Positions 1-9,600 of a stretch of 24,750 bases of DNA are shown here, piece after piece. Made by a program: the position numbers and the translations under genes. The notes under the pieces were generated by a model. That model was not told the DNA's origin, did no database searches, and saw only the letters and a program-made list of their open reading frames with translations. Location: the NCBI RefSeq assembly GCF_000003605.2, contig NW_003114469.1:16298-41047 (forward strand). The letters run 5' to 3'. Source of the DNA: Saccoglossus kowalevskii (lineage: Eukaryota > Hemichordata > Enteropneusta > Harrimaniidae). Positions within the stretch are counted from its first letter, which is position 1, and each line of letters starts with the position of its first letter.

Positions 1-36
1 AAATTAATTCCAGCGAAAATAAAGTATTCCACAGTA
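1..36. mobile_element. Right end of a TTTATTTTCGC-arm MITE (truncated by window edge)
   Basis: AATTCCAGCGAAAATAAAGT then ATTCCACAGTA matches the right arm of the element ending at 5506. The rest of the copy lies outside the window. Confidence 0.6.
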
Positions 37-438
37 TACTAAAATAAAAATAAATCAAACTTTGGTATTTGATAATATGATTATGAAAATAATGCGAATA
101 TCAATAGATTGTTACTATTCTTACCCCAGCTTGCTCATAGGAATGTGTATATTATTTGATTTATTTACCTGTTTTTCAATGAATTTCAAAATAAAAACAA
201 TTGTTAAATGATATTTTTCAATTATTCCTAATTTAATCACAGGTTTATTTTGTTGTAAAAAATTACCCGATGCATAGAACCTAACCCCAAAGGGTCTATG
301 CTTAGTGTTATAAAATGGATTTTTACATGGTTAGCAAGTACAACTATGAGTTGAATAGTTTGTATAGAAAACAAATCTTAAAAATATACGTTTTTAACAC
401 TGATTATTAATCTTTTACATTTCACTTTTCTTCCCAAG

Positions 439-695
439 GGCAAATTCCAATAATGCAACTCAACTTTTCTGCCTTATCAACCGAGGGTCCATTTGACAGA
501 GACACTGTTGAGGGGTGCGTCAAGGAAGTTCTTCAAGCGTTGTCTCGTGCTGTCGGTGCACGTAGAAACGTAGAATTTACATTTTGCGGTATTGGCCGTT
601 TGTCTGTCAGAGACGGTAAAGTGAAAATGAAGTTTTATAAAGATTTTATACAGATGATGGATGGAAGCGGACGGTTGAATGATGCACTTAGAAAT
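439..695 (+). CDS. CCDC81: CCDC81 internal exon: second HU-like domain
   Basis: The acceptor is TTCTTCCCAAG|GG and the donor is AAAT|GTAAGT. Two bases complete a codon begun upstream, then 85 codons end in phase 0. The frame is open upstream of the ATG at 453, reading QIPI before MQLNF. This matches the IPIVPLNF-type stretch between the two HU-like domains of vertebrate CCDC81, so the ATG at 453 is an internal Met, not the start. The domain core is visible as EGPFDRDTVEGCVKEVLQAL (helical dimerisation part), NVEFTFCGIGRLSVRDGKVK (beta arm) and FYKDF. HU folds bind DNA in bacteria; in this eukaryotic clade a protein-binding role at the centrosome has been proposed. Confidence 0.95.
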
Positions 696-3600
696 GTAAG
701 TGTTCACTGAGTATTGGCTATTATGACAACAGTATATTGACACATTGTTGGGTTACCTTACTGGTAACTGATCCTATCTGGTAACTGATCCTATCTGGTA
801 ATCTCTTAGGACCTGTAGTCTGGAGGCCTTGATTACTTAGATAGTGGCATGAAGTGGAGTTAAAAAGCTTTGCTATTAACCCATAAACAATAGATTATAT
901 ATAAACAGCTCAACTCTGAATTTGAATAATTAACACAATGCAATTACTGTATTTGTTCTATTAGTAGCATGCACTTACATTAATAGCACAGGTGTGTCTA
1001 TGGTCAAAACAGGTTATATTTTACAGGGTTTGCGCTAGTGTCTCGGCAAGACGAGTCCCTCTTACAAAATTTTAAGAAATAGAAATTTGACCCTGGATAA
1101 CTTTATTAGAGATTGGACCCCAGCTTGCCTGAAAAACTGGGTCCCTCTTCAATAATTGGAGTCTGGGAAGCAAAATATGGGGTTAACGCAATCCCTGATT
1201 TTAACAATCCAGTATACAATAAATGTGCGCTTCTAATACAACAAATAAGGTATGGTATAGTAGGGCAAGATGCTGCAATAATGTAAAAGTTAGGCCCAGA
1301 TATTTTCAAAATTTAAAAAAAAAATTTCTCAAAAATCAAAATCAAAACACAATAACAAAACTTATGTCCTTATCAAATTTAGAACAGAAATGTTTTTAGT
1401 TTGATTTTCTATTTTGTAAATACACACATAATGCCTAAGGTCTGGTAGTATTGCATAGCAATAAAATAAAAAAAAAAAAACACTTTTGAAACTGTCATTA
1501 CCGGTAAAGTTAAATTAATCTTCAAATTCAATCTTGTCTATGAAGACAGTTCAGATCACATTTTCTTTTAATGAATCAACACTTTGTACTATCAGTCAAT
1601 ATCACTTATAAGTCATACCAATGAGGATTGGGGTTGCTACAACTATGTGTCATGTGATACTAAAGTATTGTTTGCAATATGAACATACATACCATTAAAG
1701 GTGAGCCAGACAGATTAGTCTGCCAAGTGACGCTGTTGTTTTCATTAACTTGAAGTGGTAATTTGTTTGATAATTAATTATTTATATATAGAAATAATGT
1801 CTTTTGCTGAATATTTGATGTCTTGACTTAATGTTATGGTTCAATCACTGAGACATCAATCATAAATTAATTTAACATACAGCTTTTGAAACATTAATAA
1901 TGTATGAACAAGAGAAAAATCTTAAACTAATTTCATAAAAATAAAGACATTAAATTATATTAATATAATAAATATTTTTTAAAGTACAGTTTCAATTGTT
2001 TGTATAGAGGTAAACTAAATCTTGTATTAAAAGCTGCAAATCATAAACTATTTCAGAACCATTAGTTTTGCATAGTTTTGTTTATTTTTTATAATTCTAT
2101 ATTGGCTACAAATCTTCATAAAAAAAATTCCAAAAAAAATGTGGGTTTACTTTAAGAATTGAAGAAAGACATCTTAAATAAATCGTTAAATGCAGACGTG
2201 ACAAGCCTGACTGAATTTTGAAAGAAAAAAAATAGAAAAGCAATTAGTTCCAACACTGTTGCGATATACACAAGATGGCTAAATTAAATTGCATTGTCAT
2301 TGGTGCATAGCAGAAAAGTGATTGAAACATACAACACAGGTTGAATAGGCCATAGACCGTGTATAAACTCGCATTCACTCTGTATATATCACCTTTACTC
2401 GTACTCTGCTTTAATTACCATATATTTACTATGACAATAATAGGACTATGTATACAGGGGGCATAATAACCTTTTATTATTTCTAGGGTTAACTTCTATT
2501 TAGTGAATCAAATAAATTGTAAAATACCAATACCCAAATTCTTTTTCACAAAATAAACCCCAAAAAACTTTTTGCATATTGTTTTCAATAGTTTAGATAA
2601 ATGCATGTATCCATGCAGGTAATCGAAAGTTATGTCTATTTTATCACAGTTTAACAAATAAATTTATTATATACTTTTAAAGAAATATAGTGCAATTAGG
2701 CAGGAAGACTGTGGTGTTTAAACGGTTAAATTTACATTCCAAATAATCTCAAACTTGCTTGGTTATATTTATGACAAATTTGATCCCAAATCGTATGTTT
2801 TATTTTGTCAGAGCAACATATTCTCTGAGAGATGAACAGCTGTGTTATAAGTCAACTATATAAATCCATGCTATTTGAAATCTATGATATTTATTATGTA
2901 CCCGTGGTATACTGTAAAAGGGTTAATTATTCACTGGGTTTTAATTTTGCTTATTTCGCTGACTTGAAAATGCGCTAAATTAAAACCCACTGAATATGTA
3001 AAATTTAGCATAGAACACATTATCTAAATGATAAAATCCACTGAATATGCCTGAAATGGTAAATCAGCAAAATTTAAACCCAGTGAAAATTAGTCATTTT
3101 ACAATATACGATATACTGTAGTTTTATATGGCACCATCTTAAGACTGAATATAATCTGAATATATTGAGCTTTACACGAATAAAATAAAATAGAGGGAAT
3201 TTATTCATGATTTATTATTAATTTCATCAAATTATTATCAGTAATTAACATCTTTCTTTGTTTATTGTTTTTACAGAGACCTGATACTGCTGATTCTGTT
3301 ATGTCTAGAGCCAGTTACTGCAGACCTTACACAACTAACACATTGGTGCTACCTAGGTACGTACAAGTACTCCTCATCCCCTGATCTCTCCCTCCCCTTT
3401 TATACCATGTTCTCTAATTTGAATAGCAATATTTTGATTGTGCAGGAACCCTATTATCAAATTACTGACAGTGATATAATTTTTTGACTATTGTTGTTAT
3501 GAGTTATAATATTATGCGCTAATCGCCTGTCAAAAGAATCCAAGTTTACTCGCAGACATAATTCTAAATCGTAATTCTAAATCGCCAGCTCTGTGTGACC

Positions 3601-6600
3601 CCCTGTGCTAATAAACTATCATGCTGTGACATTCCATGTGGGTTTAATTAATTTATTAATGAATCAATAATAATTGCATGCTGATTGATTTTATTTTTTT
3701 GTTTTCTCATTCCTTTTAATTTGACTGTTATCTCCTTTTTAGGAGGTAAGTTCACCCGTTATGTGATCTCTGGTGGCTGTAGTGTTTAGCAATAGTACTA
3801 TAGTACGCTTGGTGGCTGGTTGCATGAATAAACATTAACATATATCATATCTGGTAATCGCATTAAACTGCATGGTGCTAAACTAAATCAAAATAATCAG
3901 ATTAAAATCAGCTTTGAGTGAACAAATATCAAATTATTTTAACGTCAGCTTGGTGTTATTTTCAACATAGAGATGAAAAGAATTATCGTGATCAGATTTA
4001 GTGTATTCAATTAAATCTCTCTACAATCTGTAGTTGGAATAGCAATCAATTTGTGAGATTTCTGACATCTCAATTTCCAACACCTGAAAGATCAACAATT
4101 TGAATTCCTATGCATGCTGTACTGTAGCCATAACACATGACAGATCAATTAGGTGGTTTATACACACGAAACAATAGACTAGTAAAGATATCACATTGAT
4201 CCAATAAATGATAGAGTAATCGCTATGGCAACAACCACACTTGAGATAAACGCTCGGTTTCAGCTTGTTGTCAAAGCCAATGTTTAGTTTATAGTACATT
4301 AGTTAAGTACATTAGACCCTTTCTTATTCAGCATTCTATAATTCATTGTGTACCTTTCTTGATGGACAAGTGAAGGAATGATAAACATTTATAGCGTGTT
4401 ATCCCGCTGTGCAAAATACCTACTTCGTTGGAACACGTTCATTGTTGACGTTACCAACCTATTGTTGACAGCAGTTCTAGTTTTTTGTTCATCTAGCAAC
4501 AGTTGCAATGTAATCCCTCAATTTCCTGTTGGATTGTGACTTTCTTTTTTTAATGAGATTTCCTTTTTCCAGTGTATAATGTGAAAAGGCTTGTTTTTTC
4601 TTCCTGACAATTGCGCTTAACGGGCATTTGTAGATTGTCACACAATTGCGCAGCTTCCGTTCATGTCAAGTTGTTGCTAACAGTTTCCCTTGGTAACGCC
4701 TAACGACTTATCTAGGAAATTACAAACAATTAATCTCTATATAATATACTCATTCCAGTTAGGAGTAGTGTATTTGTATTATTAGTTTTTTTATTCATAT
4801 TTTCAGTTTACACTAATTGGAGCACACTTTAACTTACATAAGCTGTGTAAATTTATCTATTTTGTGAAAAAAAGAACATTGCAGTTGATTAGTACTGTAA
4901 AGGGGTTAATTATTCACTGCGTTTTAATTTTGCTTATTTCGCTGACTAGAAAATGCGCTAAATTAAAACCCACTGAATATGCCTGAAATGGTAAATCGGC
5001 AAAATTTAAACCCAGTGAAAATTAGTCATTTTACAGTATTAAAAAAAATGAGATTTTGATAAATTTTCATTAATTGTTTATTCTATATACAATCTTATTG
5101 TATGCATGTTGAAATATAGCAATGCTTGGGATAAGGTGCTTTTCATTGCTACGGTATATTTGATTTTATTGAGTCTTGACACGTTAGCAATGTATGTGGT
5201 TTGCGCTGGTAATTGTAGCATGATTTGATTACAAAGAATGCTACATCATACGATGTGTAAAGTTTATTAACTGTCAACGAAGCAGAATATTGCTAAGATG
5301 AATTCAGGCATCCATGTTTGAAAATAATTGCTGTGAAATACTTTATTTTCGCTGGAATTAATTTTCACTGAAAATTTATTTTTACTCATTTTTGATGAGT
5401 TGAATGTGAAATATTGGAAAAAAAGTATATTCGCTGGATTTTATTTTCACGGAATCATCTCTTTCACGAAAATAAATTCCAAGCGAAAATAAAGTATTCT
5501 ACAGTATAAACAGCGACAGTAGAAAAGAAGCAGTTTGTGAGAACCCTTAAAACTAATTATTATATGTGTTTTCAATTTAATAGTTGTCTTTTTATTATGA
5601 ATTAGACCTTAAAAAACAAATTCCCCAAGTTTGTGGCTTCTAGTATTTGTTGATCTTTTGATTGGTTTAAAATTGTAGACAATTTTGTTGTCATGACATC
5701 ATACTGATATGAAGTATTTTTGAGCTATGATCGGGATACAAGGAATTCACATGCACTGAGATTAAGCAGCACTGCTTGCATACACATGGCAAGGGTTACA
5801 GGGTAGAACCAAATTTGATTCGGGGGGAGAGCTTGGAAGATTTGAGGGAAAACAGTTTTCAGACTGATTTTTCTTTCAAAGATTTTAGATCTAGCTAAAA
5901 TGGAAAATGAAAAAAACATGTCATATCATACTTGTAAATCCCTAATTTGGGTCTTTCAAGCCCCAGGATTTCATTGGACTAACCCTGAAATTAACTCACA
6001 AATCAATATATCAAATGCATGAAAATACTGACGCATGTTAAATAGTGTAGACAACATTACTTACAATCTCTGCTGAATGACATCCAGTACAGGGAGTTAA
6101 TTCAGTTTAAACCGTGATTTCATCGCAAAATTTAAATGAACTGTGTGGAAACTATCATAGAAATGATATTGCATACATTGTTGGCAAGCTTTGATGATGT
6201 ATGCGGTAGTCATAGTGTTTTAACAAAATAATTATCCCAGTATAGTCGAACCAATACAGCGATGTTATGAACATAGAAAAATGAAAAACTATAGATTTGC
6301 CTTGGATCTTTAAAATCTACTCAATCCCTGCTATACTGTCACTTAAAAATTTTAAATTATTATACTCACCGGGAAGTCTTTATAGACTTCCAATGATAAT
6401 AATGTATTATATTATTTCATTTATAGAATTGGAGCCACTAAGGATGGCTTCGCTCCTGATGAACATGAAAAAAAAGAAGCAGGAACCATGCCAGCAATCA
6501 AAGAGGCTGACGAGGATGTTGAAGAGAATGAGGGAAAGAAAACCTCAGCAACGCAAACTGAAGAGGAAGAAGAAGAAGGGAAAGTGGAAGGAGAGAAAGC

Positions 6601-9600
6601 CACAGAAGAAGAAGGTATGAACAGAAAATACATTTATCTAAAAAAAATCACTTATTATAAATGAATTACACCCTGATTTCACACAGTACATATGAATAGA
6701 AAATAGTTCATGTGTGGATGCTCAGATACGAAGTGATCTGAGTGGATGCCTTTCACAGATACAAGGATTTCACTTATCTATCTTGAGTGGCTTTCAATCA
6801 GCCTATGTCACACATGTGTAGTTCAGGTGGAAAATCTAATACACTAAGGTTTGACAATGAGCATACTATTGTGTACTAATGTTGCAGAGTCAATCATTCG
6901 TAACAAAGTGATTCCCAGTGGCAGCCTCGGTATTAATGCTTTATCCTAAAATCAATTAGATTCTTTACACATAAATTGGTGAGAGTTTTTCGCTCAATAG
7001 ATCCCTTGCATGTCTGGTATTTCAAACATTGTTGCCTAGATATTGCTGGCCATGTTAGAATCTATGGCTGAAAGAAAAGTTGTCCATTAATTGTAGATCA
7101 TGTAGAATGTCCTGTACTTGTTGGTGTACTGGGGATATTCCATGTAAAAAGGATATATTGCATCTACATGTATTACGGTATATGCATATGTAATGATATA
7201 TTTATAATTTATGTACATATGTAATGTTATATTTATAATTAATCTGCATATGTAATGATATATTTATAATGTATGTGCATATATAATTAATGTGCATACG
7301 TAATGATATATTTATAATTAATGTGCATATGTAATGATATATTTATAATTTATGTGCATATGTAATGACATGTTTATAATTTATGTGCATATGTAATGAC
7401 ATGTTTATAATTTATGTGCATATGTAATGATATAATTATAATTTATGTGCATATGTAATGATATATTTATAACTTATGTGCATATTTAATGATATATTTA
7501 TAATTCATTTGCATATGTAATCATATATTGATAATATATTTCTGCATATTATAGATGCTGAGAAGCCATCTTCAGGCAGTAATAGGCATCCATCAAGACA
7601 GTTAGTACCAACTGCTAAAGCAACAGGTATCAGTCTTATAGATGATCTAATTCAACCTCAGTTATCCCAGTCTATTCCTAAAGGCATTCGTGACTCCAGC
7701 TTGACTCCATCACCACCAAATAGCAAGCCTCACAGTCCTAGAGAACCACTCGGACCACCACGTGTTTACAGCAACTCTCGATTAGTTAAATCTGCAGATG
7801 ATGCCATCCACAGGGTATCAACACCAGACGGTGTTCGATTCAGAACCCCTTCACCTGCGTCCACGGCATGTGGACATGCTCTTGCAGGACAGGAGCTCTG
7901 TTATCTGTGCCATCAGAGGGACCTTCACAACATTCCTATCTCATTTGAAATCGAGCGACGTAGGAAAGAAATGGAGCAGGATAGATTACTGCAACAATTC
8001 CAACATATGAAAGACACTGAAGCCATCATCAGAGAACAAGTAAGTTTGTTAAAGGGCGGAAGTCGTCGCGCCGCGTCCTGTTCGATATGGGACTTATAGC
8101 GACGTATACAACGACGTATCATAGTGACGTGTAAAATACATTGTTTATTTACATGAAATTCGAACACACGCTGCACGACGACCACCGCGCTTTAACTATG
8201 CAGATTTTTACTGCCGTATTATTTAAATATCTTCTGGTTTAAAGACTCCTTCACAGTCATTATAATCTTAAACAGAGCAATTATTACCGGTATATTCATT
8301 TCATCTATTTTTTCAGGCTCAGAATTTTGGTGATAGACATGAAGGTCAGAAAATAGCAGCATTCAATCTCGGTGTTGCAGAAGCAATTAAAGCCAAGAAG
8401 AGGGAAAGATCAGTAGATTTCCATGTAAGTATTATCAAACAATCCTGTTTGTGTATATGACCCGTGTTTTGAGCAATGTTTTTTTTATAAATTCTGAGCC
8501 TAAATGATCTTTGTGAATATAAACATGGGTTATACATCTTAGAAAGGTTCATGCTATGCATATGCATAAACAAAAATTCATTACCCACCTACTGTATTTA
8601 TCCTATTAGTAATGCATACACTTCTATTGGATGCACTACTAATAGAGTAAATATGGTATTTGCATATTGTTATCGTTCATCAAATCACCATGTGATTACT
8701 TGTGTGGTGTGACACAGGCATTTTTAGCTCAGTATTACTGTGAATACATTAATTTTGCTATTTTTGCTGACAAGTAAAATGTAAAATAACAAACTCATTT
8801 TCATTGACAAATTCAATAATTTAAAACAAAGTGAATATGCTTAGAATATCAAAATAGTAAAATAAAATTTCAATGAAAATAAATGGTTTTACAAATGTAT
8901 GGATTAAAATGTATGACAAAATAGACAAAAAATCCATAAACAAAAAATGGATACATTGTACAGACATTATCCTCTATTGACTCCAGCAAACATTGATGTT
9001 CTTCTCTCCACAGAGGTCATACATCTTCCAGAACCGTCCACTTACACCACCTAGATTCATTAAACAAGAAGAGTTAGCCCAAGAGCTGTCCATGCAAGTA
9101 GACACTAAAGCTGCTCATCAGATCAAAAGGAAACACGATAAAGAATTCTTAGAAAGATTAGAGCAAGTTCAGTTGGCTGAAGAGTAAGTGAATTGTTTGT
9201 ATTCTACATTTCTACAAGTTCATTCACCTTTTCAATGTTTAGATAAAGCGTCTGAGTACTGGTATAAACTGAATACATCAGCATTTAAATATGGTGAACT
9301 TCAAAGTGAACTTTTGTCGCATAAATTTTTACATATTTTTTTCAAAAATTCAATCAAGACCTGTAGCCAATGGGGAATTATGTTGCTTTGCTCAAAAAAC
9401 AAATTATTGAGAAATATTCAAAAATGAGAAGTATACAGCCGCCAACTCCTGTGCTTTCCCAAATTAGCACAAACTGTCCTGGTTTTTTGATATTTCAAAT
9501 GTAACTGGGGATTATTTTAATACAATTCATGGTGTGCTGTAATTTCAGAGGATTTTAATTATAATACAACTAACTACATACATCAGTGTTTACAAGCTTG

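Larger units (their letters stand above)
696..3276 (+). other. CCDC81 intron (2.6 kb)
   Basis: AT-rich. Apart from the 17-bp repeat, the half palindromic element at 945 and the MITE at 2910, I see no feature. The region around 1020-1310 is slightly less AT-rich, without a credible coding frame. Confidence 0.8.
3357..6426 (+). other. CCDC81 intron (3.1 kb)
   Basis: It holds the splice-site pair at 3741-3752 and MITEs at 4893 and 5329. The remainder is AT-rich with no supported gene. Open minus-strand frames at 4108-4299 and 5725-5919 have no recognisable content. Confidence 0.8.
8425..9013 (+). other. CCDC81 intron (0.6 kb)
   Basis: It contains the palindromic element at 8590 and the degenerate MITE at 8736, so a large part of it is transposon-derived. 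Confidence 0.75.

Noticed and set aside
453-710. ATG at 453 as a gene start
   Set aside because: The frame is open upstream to an acceptor at 438, and QIPI before the Met is conserved in CCDC81, so this is an internal exon. The codons after 695 are intron.
6297-6620. 107-codon plus-strand frame with a Lys/Arg-rich peptide
   Set aside because: It is a shadow of the CCDC81 exon 6427-6614. Only the acidic frame joins in phase with the exons before and after, and the upstream part runs through the intron and acceptor.
7172-7540. CRISPR-like array of regular repeats
   Set aside because: Units are contiguous without unique spacers and the context is an animal intron; it is a minisatellite.
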